From: Pseudomonas sp. R4-35-07
GTDB taxonomy: Bacteria; Pseudomonadota; Gammaproteobacteria; Pseudomonadales; Pseudomonadaceae
Assembly: GCF_003852235.1 (NCBI RefSeq)
Contig: NZ_CP027732.1
Location: forward strand, 4,154,001 to 4,218,000
Length of the DNA: 64,000 bases
Direction: 5' to 3'
Shown here: piece after piece, positions 45,738-57,300 of the stretch
Numbering within the stretch: position 1 is the first letter of the stretch
Layout of the letters: each line of letters starts with the position of its first letter
Program-made: the position numbers and the translations under genes
The notes under the pieces: generated by a model
The model's input: the letters and a program-made list of their open reading frames with translations, nothing else
What the model was told of the DNA's origin: nothing
Database searches by the model: none

Positions 45738-46784
45738 TTATTTCTTCCCTTCCAGTAGGTCGTAGGCCTGCTTCATCAGCACGTCGTAGTTGCCATAGTC
45801 CTCACCGTTATAGTTGCGGGCCATGGCGGTAAAGTCCTTGTTTTTCATCGCACTCATCAACGCGGTATTTTTGCCGCAAAGGGCCAGGTAGGCCTTGAGC
45901 TGATTGCCGGCATTCACTTTCATTGACGCCACGAACTCAAATACCGTCTTGAACCCGCACGACGCAAAATTGAACCCCATGATCTGGAACATACCCCACG
46001 AGGCCGACATCAACGCTGCTTCCTGGTCCAGCGCGAACGCAGTGGCCATGGTTTCCCAGGCTTTGACCTGATCCTTGTTGTTGGCCTGCCACTGCGGGCC
46101 GGCTTTTTTCTTGTAGATGTACGACAGCAGCGGGTGCGCCTGGTCGTAGATGTGCTTGGTGTACTTGCGAAATTGATGGCCTTCGAAGGCGATGATCGGC
46201 AACTTGGCCGGCCCGAAGCCCACCTTCCCGCCCGACTCCACGGTGGCGAATGCCTTGATGACATTCACCGAGATCCCATTGCCCAACTGCTTGGCAGCAT
46301 TCTGGAAGTCCGTTTCGCTCAGCGTCGTACCGCCATCACAGGTGGCCTGCATCATCAGCTGCCGGTTACGCCGTTCGGCCTCGATCACCGCGCGCACCTG
46401 GTTGAGGTAGACATTGACCGTGGCCTGCACCGCATCGGCATTGTTATTGCCGAACGCGTTGAGAAAGCTCGGAATACGCATGCTCGGGAAGGCCTGCACC
46501 GGCACCTTCACCGCCTCTTCGATCAAGCTGTTGAACGTACGCCCGGTGGGGTCGATGACGCCATCGGGGTGGGCATATTTGAGATGACGGAACTGGTACT
46601 GGCTGATGCACTGCACCAACTGGCCGTCGCATTTGCCGTTTTCGGGCAGGGGGAAACCCATTTTGGGGATGATCAGGTTGAATAAATACTGGATGCACTG
46701 AACATCGGCAGGCAAGTTGCGAGCTTTACCGGGCGCGCCGACCGAGGCACTGATAAGACGAGGCAACCCTTGCAGGCTTTTCAT
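45738..46784 (-). CDS. N-acetylmuramidase (DUF3380 type) with N-terminal binding domain, candidate toxin
   Basis: 348 residues without a signal peptide. Residues 10-95 resemble a peptidoglycan-binding-like module (SVGAPGKARNLPADVQCIQY, then GKCDGQLVQCISQYQ). Residues 155-345 are an N-acetylmuramidase domain with the likely catalytic Glu183 (AFATVESGG), FEGHQF (Glu201), and SASWGMFQIMGFNFASCGF. It would cut the glycan backbone. Start 46784 has AAGGA 8 nt upstream; ATG 46793 abuts that site. Phage endolysins and type VI effectors share this domain. No phage genes are nearby and a secreted partner follows, so an antibacterial effector is the better guess. Confidence 0.8.
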   Translation of the reverse strand: MKSLQGLPRLISASVGAPGKARNLPADVQCIQYLFNLIIPKMGFPLPENGKCDGQLVQCISQYQFRHLKYAHPDGVIDPTGRTFNSLIEEAVKVPVQAFPSMRIPSFLNAFGNNNADAVQATVNVYLNQVRAVIEAERRNRQLMMQATCDGGTTLSETDFQNAAKQLGNGISVNVIKAFATVESGGKVGFGPAKLPIIAFEGHQFRKYTKHIYDQAHPLLSYIYKKKAGPQWQANNKDQVKAWETMATAFALDQEAALMSASWGMFQIMGFNFASCGFKTVFEFVASMKVNAGNQLKAYLALCGKNTALMSAMKNKDFTAMARNYNGEDYGNYDVLMKQAYDLLEGKK

Positions 46785-46940
46785 GACAGACATCCTTGTG
46801 AGTTAAAGAAGTGAGAGCACTTCAATATCGATCCGCGCCGTTGGCATACGCCGAAACAAGCAGCCGGCGCACGCTAACAAGGTGGTTTGGGGTTGTCCAG
46901 AGGGGGTTTGGAAAGTTGTGAATCAGCCAGGGTAAATCAC

Positions 46941-48902
46941 TCAGTAGCCATGCACGTCACGGGTCTTCTGGTACTGGTGGTAGTCAATCCACTCCACCAC
47001 GTCATAGGGCAGATAAAGCTGCGTTGTGGCCCGGGAAATGGCGATATACACCGCGCACAGGCGCTGATCGAACGCATAGGCGTCCTTGAATTTCACATTG
47101 GTCAACAGTTCAGGCGTGAGCAGCACCTGATCGAATTCCATGCCGCCAGCGTCGTGGGCCAGCATCAATAAACAGCGCTCGCCCGGATGGCCGTTGAGCC
47201 TGTTCAAGCGGGTCACGTCGGCGACGTTGAAGCCTTTTTCCAGCTCGGCCTCGACCCACAGGAATGCCTCATCGAACCGGCACGCGTCGCGCACTTGCTG
47301 CCAGTCGGCCAGATCGCTGAAAAACGGATGGGGCCCGCGGTCACTGTGCTCGCTGCCATAAAACTCTGGCTTGAACAGCGCGATGACGGTGTCCATGAAG
47401 TGCTTGAGGTCCTGCTGCGCTTCATTGTTGGGAAACGCACAGGCACAGCGCTCTTCGCTCAGTTGGATGAGCCATTTCATGGTGTCCCAGTGGGACGCGG
47501 TCAGCACCACGCAGCCAGGTGGCGGTACGAAGCCCTGGGGATACAGCTCGATACCGACGTCAGCGTCCCGCGCACCCTCGAAGAGCACCTTGCTTTTCTC
47601 CGAGTGCTGGCTGATCAGCGGATTGACCAGGCGCTCGACGTTGCGCCCGGAACGCACGGAGTAGCTCACATCCGTGTGACGAACCTCACGGGCACGCCTG
47701 ACCATCACCCCGCTGGCCTGCTGATACTCATCGCCCAGGGTAATCAGCACCTGGCGACCGCGTTCGATGATTTGCAGCAAGGGCGCCGGAATGTCCTGGC
47801 TCTCGTCAATCAGCACATGGGTGTAGCGATCAGGCACCACACTGCCCGCCAGGCTTGCGCGCTTGATCATCAGCAATGCTTCGAACCCGGTGTGGCTGCT
47901 CCAGGCCACATTCGCCTCCAGGTAGCCCCATAACCGGCTGGAATATTCGACCAACGCCTGGGCATCGACAGAGGACAGCGGTTGCTTGAAATGCGGCAGA
48001 TGCTTGGCCGACAGACTGTAATCCCAGGAGCGGCAGTAGCTTTCAAGCACCTTGAGGCAAACATCCAGCACCGCCTGCCCTTCCAGGCGACGAAAACCGA
48101 AGATGTTCAATTGCTGGGCCAGCGCCTGTTTGCTCGGGACGCGCACTTGCGTATTCACCGGCTGCGGCCTGGGGCCATGCAACAAAGCGTGCGCAAACGC
48201 CTGGAAGGTGTGCCCGGCTTTTCTCTCCCGCGTGCCCATCATGCGTGCGCGCAGGGTTTCCAGCTTGGCCGATGTACGTGCCAGCAGCAGCGTTTTTTCG
48301 GGGCGCAAGTGCTCCATCAGCGCCACCAGCAGGTGACTCTTGCCAATGCCGGCGTACCCTTGGACGTGCAGGTCTTCGTTCAGGTTGGCGCGAAAGGTCC
48401 TGACCAGCTTGTCCTGCTCGGCACTCAACCAGCGCTCGCGGTGCCTGGGCGTGACCATCTGCTGGCGGAACGGGTTGTTGGCCTTGAGGTGACGAACTTT
48501 GTATTCGACGTCCCATTTTCCATCGGGCAACAGGTAGGTTCGCGCCAGGACTTCATCGGCCAGCAGAAAACGCAACTTCAGGCTCTTGACCACATTCAGG
48601 CCAAAGTACAGCTTGCCTGGATCAAACAGCCGCTGCGCTTCCGACAGCAAGCTCACGGCAGCTGAATGCCTGGCATCCACCGCCCAGCCGATGAGCTTGG
48701 CCAGCACCCGTTCAGCGCCCACCGCGCTCAATTCGTTTTCCGGCATTTGCGCAAGATTCTGGATCACCAGCACCGCTGCCAGCTCTGGCTCGCTCAGGGC
48801 GACGAGCGCATTGGCAGCGTCGGCACCCAGCAAACCCGCACAGGTTTCATCCGTGATCGGCAGGAATACAGGGCTGGATAGATCAAAATGTTCCGAATGC
48901 AT
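46941..48902 (-). CDS. Orphan UvrD-like SF1 helicase
   Basis: 653 residues. All superfamily-1 helicase motifs are visible: Walker A GYAGIGKS (182-189), Walker B DESQD (366-370), motif III GDEYQQ (390-395), motif IV-like YSVRSGRNVERL (about 414-425), motif V LAHDAGGMEFDQVLL and motif VI AISRATTQLYL (621-631). The first ~175 residues are helical with no recognised domain. GAGG lies 5 nt before the ATG. It is not UvrD, Rep, PcrA or RecB by length or layout. It may act in DNA repair or in phage defence. It sits just upstream of the muramidase pair, but a 156-nt gap suggests a separate transcript. Confidence 0.82.
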   Translation of the reverse strand: MHSEHFDLSSPVFLPITDETCAGLLGADAANALVALSEPELAAVLVIQNLAQMPENELSAVGAERVLAKLIGWAVDARHSAAVSLLSEAQRLFDPGKLYFGLNVVKSLKLRFLLADEVLARTYLLPDGKWDVEYKVRHLKANNPFRQQMVTPRHRERWLSAEQDKLVRTFRANLNEDLHVQGYAGIGKSHLLVALMEHLRPEKTLLLARTSAKLETLRARMMGTRERKAGHTFQAFAHALLHGPRPQPVNTQVRVPSKQALAQQLNIFGFRRLEGQAVLDVCLKVLESYCRSWDYSLSAKHLPHFKQPLSSVDAQALVEYSSRLWGYLEANVAWSSHTGFEALLMIKRASLAGSVVPDRYTHVLIDESQDIPAPLLQIIERGRQVLITLGDEYQQASGVMVRRAREVRHTDVSYSVRSGRNVERLVNPLISQHSEKSKVLFEGARDADVGIELYPQGFVPPPGCVVLTASHWDTMKWLIQLSEERCACAFPNNEAQQDLKHFMDTVIALFKPEFYGSEHSDRGPHPFFSDLADWQQVRDACRFDEAFLWVEAELEKGFNVADVTRLNRLNGHPGERCLLMLAHDAGGMEFDQVLLTPELLTNVKFKDAYAFDQRLCAVYIAISRATTQLYLPYDVVEWIDYHQYQKTRDVHGY

Positions 48903-49046
48903 ACAGCCTCATAGCCAGGGCAGAAACGCTTGGGAGTATGCCACTCGCGGTGAAATAGCCGTCATGAACTGTGCAACAAGCGTCACAGATGATTGGCTGG
49001 GGATATGGATTCAGAGAAGGGTACTACAGGAAGGAGCGTTATGGAG

Positions 49047-49154
49047 GCAACCCCACCAGCCACACCCCGGCACACAATGTTCCCGCTGTGGCTGCTGCCT
49101 TCCGGCTCTGACCAGGTTCACGGGTAATCGTTGCGGGGGGACCGATGGGGTCAC
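49047..49154 (-). ncRNA. ffs: 4.5S signal recognition particle RNA
   Basis: The RNA partner of Ffh in co-translational targeting. On the minus strand the conserved SRP domain IV reads CCTGGTCAGAGCCGGAAGGC followed by AGCAGCC. This has the GGAA tetraloop and the asymmetric loop bases. The ends pair through ACCCCA near the 5' end and TGGGGT near the 3' end, giving a single long hairpin of about 108 nt. Exact ends are estimated from pairing. In pseudomonads ffs lies near dnaX, as here, though three extra genes intervene. Confidence 0.93.
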
Positions 49155-49274
49155 CATAACGACGCTGGCCTCTCGGCAAGCGGGGCCATTGTACCGATCT
49201 CATCGGAAGTTACAACCGTAAAAAATGAGAAGCTTCAAGTACTTGCCATGGCCTTCAACAATGACGCTATCCAA

Positions 49275-49363
49275 TGTGGGAGGGGGCTTGCTCCCGATGG
49301 CGGTGGGTCAGCCACTGATGAGTAGACTGACACTCCGTCATCGGGGGCAAGCCCCCTCCCACA
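49275..49363. repeat. REPIN (GGGGGCTTGCTCCC type)
   Basis: Inverted units GTGGGAGGGGGCTTGCTCCC and GGGGGCAAGCCCCCTCCCAC are about 45 nt apart, between ffs and the 3' end of the metallopeptidase gene. One unit differs from the common core by a T for C. Confidence 0.9.
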
Positions 49364-49371
49364 CTGGCTGA

Positions 49372-50538
49372 TCATTGTGCCTGTAGGACCTCATCGGCCC
49401 GGCCGCCCTCTTCCTGGATCACCAGGTGGATGAAGTGCAGCTTGGCGATCACCGCCGGCGGCAGCACGAAGGGGTAAAAGTCCGGCTGGCCCATGCTGCG
49501 CGACAACTCGTTGAGCATACCGGCCAGTTCGATCCAGGCGTTGACGAAGGAGAGGAACGCCGCACCGCCAGGGTGCTCGGGGTCGTACAGCGTGGTCAGG
49601 GGGAACGGCTGGTAATCCAGGTCCATCTCGCGGGCACTCATGCCGAAGCCCAAGGCGGTGTCGACCGCGTCCATCATGTGCAGGTAATGCGCCCAGGTTT
49701 CGGCCCAATCTTCCCAAGGGTGCATGGTCGCGTAGGCGCTGACGCAGTTTTGCTGCCAGTCCGGACGTGGTCCGTTCTGGTAGTGCTGGTCGAGCGCGTC
49801 GGCGTAACTGGCGCGTTCGTCGCCGAACAGCCTGCGAAACGGCTCGAGCCAGTGGCTGCCTGCGATCAGGCGATCCCAGTAATAGTGGCCGACCTCATGA
49901 CGAAAGTGGCCGAGCAACGTGCGGTAGGGCTCGCGCATCTGCACGCGGATCTTTTCCCGATGGGCGTCGTCGGCTTCCTTGATATCAAGGGTGATCAGGC
50001 CGTTGGCGTGACCGGTGGTGGGCGCATTGCCTTGCAGGTCGACGCCGACGAAGTCGAACGCCAGGCCGGTGTCTTCGTCGACGCGTTTGGGCACCACCTG
50101 CAGGCCCAGGCTGATCAGTTGCGCCACCAGTCGACGCTTGGCGGTTTCCACCTTACGCCAGCGCTCGGGGTTTTCCGGGACGGACAAGTCAGGGATGGTG
50201 CGGTTCAGGCTGCAGGCCACGCATAAGGGAAAGGTGCTGTGCGCCGGGATCAGCCAGTTGCAGGCGGCCGGGGTCTCGAGGTTGGCGCAACGGCGAAAGG
50301 CGCCGGCGTCGAGGTTGTCGTCCATCAGCCAGGTGTCGACTGCGGGGCCGGGCTGCAGTGAGGACAGGCGGCTTTGCCAGGGGTGATAGCCCAGCAGCGC
50401 CGAGCAGGCCAGGCACTGGCTGTTGCGAAAGAACAACGACTGGCCGCAGCGGCATTGCCATACCTTGCTGTTACGCGAAGATCCGGCCATGAACGGTGCA
50501 GCGATACGCGAGCTGAGCTGGTCGAAGTAGCGGAACAT
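49372..50538 (-). CDS. Putative zinc-ribbon metallopeptidase
   Basis: 388 residues, cytosolic. An N-terminal zinc ribbon (Cys29, Cys31, Cys42, Cys45) and a second Cys set (84, 93, 106, 109) precede a gluzincin-like domain with HEVGH (214-218) and a downstream acidic segment, YATMHPWEDWAETWAHYLHM, supplying further ligands. It matches the uncharacterised 'putative zinc-binding metallo-peptidase' family. The substrate is unknown. It is transcribed alone between ffs and ligA. Confidence 0.82.
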   Translation of the reverse strand: MFRYFDQLSSRIAAPFMAGSSRNSKVWQCRCGQSLFFRNSQCLACSALLGYHPWQSRLSSLQPGPAVDTWLMDDNLDAGAFRRCANLETPAACNWLIPAHSTFPLCVACSLNRTIPDLSVPENPERWRKVETAKRRLVAQLISLGLQVVPKRVDEDTGLAFDFVGVDLQGNAPTTGHANGLITLDIKEADDAHREKIRVQMREPYRTLLGHFRHEVGHYYWDRLIAGSHWLEPFRRLFGDERASYADALDQHYQNGPRPDWQQNCVSAYATMHPWEDWAETWAHYLHMMDAVDTALGFGMSAREMDLDYQPFPLTTLYDPEHPGGAAFLSFVNAWIELAGMLNELSRSMGQPDFYPFVLPPAVIAKLHFIHLVIQEEGGRADEVLQAQ

Positions 50539-50587
50539 GGCGATCTTTCCCTGGGGGCTGACTGAGACTAGATCATTTCCCTCGCAG

Positions 50588-50701
50588 GATCGTTCCCACG
50601 CTCCGCGTGGGAATGCATACGGTGACGCTCCGCGTCATGCCTTGGAAGAGCAGACGCGGAGCGTCCGGGGTGGCATTCCCACGCGGAGCGTGGGAACGAT
50701 C
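50588..50701. repeat. REP-type inverted pair (CCCACGCTCCGCGTGGG type)
   Basis: Outer units GATCGTTCCCACGCTCCGCG and its complement flank inner GACGCTCCGCGTC and GACGCGGAGCGTC hairpins. It ends 1 nt before the ligA stop codon. Confidence 0.88.
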
Positions 50702-50702
50702 G

Positions 50703-53101
<2,399 letters not shown>

Positions 53102-53147
53102 AATATGTTAGTGCGCTTATTCTACTGACAACGCTGAAGCGCAATCC

Positions 53148-54011
53148 TCAGCGTTTCTGTGTCAGGGCGCGACGCTCGAACTCGACGATGCGCTGACGGT
53201 AATGCTCGATGGTCTGGGCGGTGAGCACGCTGCGTTGGTCGTCCTTGAGCTCGCCGTTCAGTTCCTGGGACAGCTTGCGCGCTGCAGCCACCATCACATC
53301 GAAAGCTTGTTTCGGGTGACGCGGGCCTGGCAGGCCGAGGAAGAAACTGACCGCCGGGGTGCTGAACAGGTCGATATCGTCCAGGTCGAACGTGCCCGGC
53401 TTGACCGCGTTGGCCATGGAGAACAGCACTTCGCCGTTACCCGCCATGCTTTCGTGACGGTGGAAAATATCCATCTCGCCAAAGCGCAGGCCGCTTTCAA
53501 GGATATTCTGCAACAGCGCCGGGCCTTTGAAGCCACCGGCATCGCGGCAGATCACACTGATCACCAGCACTTCTTCGGCGGCCGGCTGATCGTTGACCGA
53601 TTGGCGCGGGGCGTTCTTGCCGGCGTTTTCATCCGGGAAGTCATCGTCGCGGCTGCTGAAGCTCGGGCCTTCGTCGACATCGAGGTTCAAGTCGCCCTGA
53701 TGCGGCTCGGCCACGCCAGCAGCGCCGCGCTTGCCCCGCTTGGACGATGGCTCACGGGCTTCACGCACCGGCGCGCTCATCGACGGCAGGTCGTGCTCGT
53801 CCAGCTGCGGTTCCTTGTGGGTGTCCAGCACACGGGGAGGCCCCAGCAACTCGGCGCTGCCGTCGTCGTCGGGCAAGTTGGACAGGTTTCGGTCCAGGCG
53901 AAATTTAAGCTTGCCCTTGCCACCGCGCATGCGGCGCCAGCCATCAAAAAGAATACCGGCAATGACAATGATGCCGATGACGATCAGCCACTCGCGCAGA
54001 CCGATTTCCAT
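53148..54011 (-). CDS. zipA: Cell division protein ZipA
   Basis: 287 residues. An N-terminal membrane anchor ([20 protein letters not shown]) is followed by a charged flexible linker (about 30-145) and a C-terminal FtsZ-binding domain ([20 protein letters not shown] onward). It tethers FtsZ to the inner membrane at the division site. The gene order smc-zipA-ligA is conserved in pseudomonads. Confidence 0.95.
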   Translation of the reverse strand: MEIGLREWLIVIGIIVIAGILFDGWRRMRGGKGKLKFRLDRNLSNLPDDDGSAELLGPPRVLDTHKEPQLDEHDLPSMSAPVREAREPSSKRGKRGAAGVAEPHQGDLNLDVDEGPSFSSRDDDFPDENAGKNAPRQSVNDQPAAEEVLVISVICRDAGGFKGPALLQNILESGLRFGEMDIFHRHESMAGNGEVLFSMANAVKPGTFDLDDIDLFSTPAVSFFLGLPGPRHPKQAFDVMVAAARKLSQELNGELKDDQRSVLTAQTIEHYRQRIVEFERRALTQKR

Positions 54012-54336
54012 GTAATCCCGTGCCTCTATAAAAAATGCTGAAAAATAAGGGGTTTAGCACCGTGCAAACCGCTTTAAAACGTGGCGCCAACTCTATGTTC
54101 TGACTGACGTTTTGCCCACGCATACGAAAAATTGACATTAAACTAGCACGACCAAAGATAACTTTACACAGTTGCAGCGAAATGTGTCGAATTGCCAGCT
54201 TTTCGGCATGGTAGGTAATTTCCTACAGCCAGCTCCAACTGTGGCTACAAGCTCTGAGCTACAAGCTTCAAGCTTCAAGCTGCAAGCCCACTCACTTGAA
54301 GCTTGGAGCTTGGAGCTTAAAACTAACAACTCGCCG
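54012..54336. other. Intergenic region between smc and zipA
   Basis: A 325-nt gap. The half next to zipA is AT-richer and probably carries its promoter. The half next to smc holds an AGCTTCAAGC-type repeat (54245-54330). No gene or RNA is recognised. Confidence 0.6.
54245..54330. repeat. AGCTTCAAGCTT-type repeat cluster
   Basis: Tandem AGCTACAAGCTTCAAGCTTC units face inverted GAAGCTTGGAGCTTGGAGCT units. It resembles the 27037-27132 cluster and can form a hairpin just after the smc stop, where it may act as terminator. Confidence 0.75.
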
Positions 54337-57300
54337 CTAGGCGTCCACCATCTTCATCGCTTCTTCCACATCCACCGCCACCAAACGCGAACAACCCGGC
54401 TCATGCATCGTCACGCCCATCAACTGATCGGCCATTTCCATGGCGATCTTGTTGTGGGTGATATAGATGAACTGCACGGTCTGGGACATCTCCTTGACCA
54501 GCCGAGCGTAGCGTCCAACGTTAGCGTCATCCAGCGGTGCGTCAACTTCGTCGAGCATGCAGAACGGTGCCGGGTTCAGCTTGAAAATGGCAAATACCAG
54601 CGCCAGCGCCGTCAAGGCCTTTTCGCCGCCGGACAACAAATGGATGGTGCTGTTCTTCTTGCCCGGAGGCCGCGCCATGATCGTTACCCCTGTATCGAGT
54701 AGATCTTCGCCCGTCAGTTCCAAGTAGGCGCTGCCACCACCGAAAACTTTTGGGAATAACGCCTGTAAACCGCCATTAATCTGATCAAAGGTATCCTTGA
54801 AGCGGTTGCGGGTCTCCTTGTCGATCTTGCGGATCACGTTTTCCAGGGTGTCGAGGGCTTCGACCAGGTCGGCGTCCTGGGCATCCAGATAACGCTTGCG
54901 CTCGGACTGCTGCTGGTACTCATCGATGGCCGCGAGGTTGATCGCACCGAGTCGCTGGATACGCGCGGCAATCCGCTCAAGTTCTTCTTCGGCGTCTTTT
55001 TCGTTGGCCTGGGCGGTCAGTGTGTTGAGCACGCCGTGCAGGTCATAACCGTCTTCGAGCAGTTGATCCTGTAAAGTCTTGCGGCGCACGGTCAGCGCTT
55101 GCCACTCCATACGCTGTTGTTCGAGCTGGCCGCGAATCAACTGGGACTGCTGCTCGGCCACGGTGCGGCGCTTTTCGGCGTCGCGCAGTTCGCGGTCGGC
55201 GTCTTCCAGGGCGATCTGCGCGGTCTTGAGTTCTTCGTCGACGCTCATGCGTTTGTCGAGCAGCTCTTCAAGCTTGAGGCGCAGCTCTTCAAGGGGCGCT
55301 TCGCCCTCCTCCAGGTTGAGGCTCAACTGCTCGCGCTTTTCGGTGAGGCGTTCCGATTGCATCTCCAGGCGTTCAAGAGCCTGGCGCGTGGAATCATGTT
55401 GGGCACGCAACGAGCCCAGGCGCACCGCCAACTGGTGGGCGTGGTCCTTGTGCTGACGGGCTTCCTGGCGCACGCGGTCGAGGCGCTCGCGCAAACTGTC
55501 ACGCTGGGCCAGCAGCAGTTCGCGCTGTTCGGTGTCCAGGGCCATGCTGTCGAGGGCTTCCTGCAGGTGCAGGCGCGCTTCGCCGACCTGTTCATGCTCC
55601 AGGGCGCGCTGTTCGCCCATCTCGGCGACTTCTTCGTCAAGGCGGGTGCGGCGCAGGGTCAGTTGTTCGACCTTGGCCTTGCTCGCCGACAGCTGGGCTT
55701 TGAGTTCGCCTTGCTGGCGTGCCTCGTCCTGCAACAGGCGGCGCAGGTGTTCGCGGCCGGTCTCTTGCTGGCGTTGAGTAGCGCGCAGGGTTTGCAGTTC
55801 GGTTTCCAGGCCTTCCAAGGTGGCTTCGCGCTCTTCACGCTCGGCGCTCAGGTTGACGATTTCCTGGCCACGGGCCAATACGCCGCTTTCAGCTTCGCTG
55901 GCGCGTCGCACGCGCAGAAAGTGCCGGCCGACCCAGTAACCGTCGCGGCTGATCAGGCTTTCGCCGGCCGCTAACTGGCCGCGCTGGGCCAAAGCCTGCT
56001 CAAGGGTTTCCACAGGTTTGACCTGGCCCAGCCACGGCGACAGGTCAATCGCCGCCTCGACCTTGTCCAGCAGGCTGCCCGGCACGCGCGTGCCATCGGC
56101 GGCCGGGCTGAGCAGACGCAAGTCACCCTGGGCAAAACCGGCCAGGTCGAAGCCGCCAAAATCATCCACCAGCACCGCTTGCAGGTCGGCGCCCAACACG
56201 GTTTCCACCGCCAGTTCCCAACCGGCTTCTACTTTCAAACCCTCGGCCAGGCGCGGGCGTTCGGCCAGGTGCTGGTCGCGCAGCCATTCGGCGGTGCCGG
56301 TGCCAGGGTCCAGCGCGGCTTGCTGCAAGGCTTCGAGCGATGCCAGCCGCCCGTTGAGCCGCTGCAAATCGCCCTGGGCCTGCTGCTGCGCCTGGGTCGC
56401 CGTGTGCAGTTGCTGGCGCAATTGCTCCAGGCGTTCCACTTGCTGCGCTTCGCTGGCCTCGAGCTCTTCCAGGGTCATTTCGCTTTCGGCCAGTTGCTCG
56501 CTCAACTGCAGGATCGCCGCGTCTTCCGGGTCGGCGGCGAGCAACACGCGCTCTTCCTGCAGACGGCGCTGACGCTCGGCCAAACGCTCCATGCTGGTTT
56601 CCAGTTGCTGGATACGCGACTGCTGCACCTCGGCCTGGCGCCGCGGTTCGGCGGATTTGAGGTTGAACGTGTCCCACTGCTCCTGCCAGCCGTGCATGCT
56701 GGTTTCGGCCTCTTCCAGCGCCGCCGCGGCTTCTTCGGCGGCGGCACTGGTGATTTCCTGCTCGGGGGTGAGCATGTCCAACTCTTCGCCCAGGGTCAGC
56801 AGCAAGGTGCGGTCGTGGCCCAGGTGCGATTCGGTCTCCAGGCGTGCGCGCTCGGCTTCCTTCAGATCGTCCTGCAACTGGCGCAGACGCTGCTGGCCGT
56901 GCTGGATGCTCTGTTCGACCCGGGCAATGTCGCCGCCCACCGAATAGAAGCGCCCCTGCACCAGATTGAAGCGTTCGGACAGCTCATGGTGCCCGTCCCG
57001 CAGGCGTTCGATACTGGCGTCGGCGTTGCGCTGCTCGGCCACCAGCGCTTCGAAGCTGACTTCCTGGGTGCCGATGATCGCCTCGCGCTGGCCGACCTGA
57101 TCGTTCAACGCCTGCCAGCGCAGGGCCGACAGTTGGGCCTTGAGCTGGCGCTCTTCGCCCTTGTATTCCTGATACTTCTCGGCGGCCTGGGCCTGGCGGT
57201 GCAGGCGCTCCAGCTGGCGTTCCAGTTCCTCGCGCAGGTCGGTCAGGCGGGCGAGGTTTTCATGGGTGCGGCGGATGCGGTTTTCGGTCTCGCGGCGGCG

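Larger units (their letters stand above)
48903..49371. other. Intergenic region holding ffs and a REPIN
   Basis: A 469-nt stretch without protein genes. It contains the helicase promoter side (48903-49046), the 4.5S RNA gene (about 49047-49154) and a REPIN (49275-49363). I see nothing else. Confidence 0.7.

Noticed and set aside
45738..46784. Prophage lysis cassette explanation for the muramidase
   Set aside because: No holin, spanin, integrase or structural phage genes lie nearby; the possibility is kept only as an alternative.
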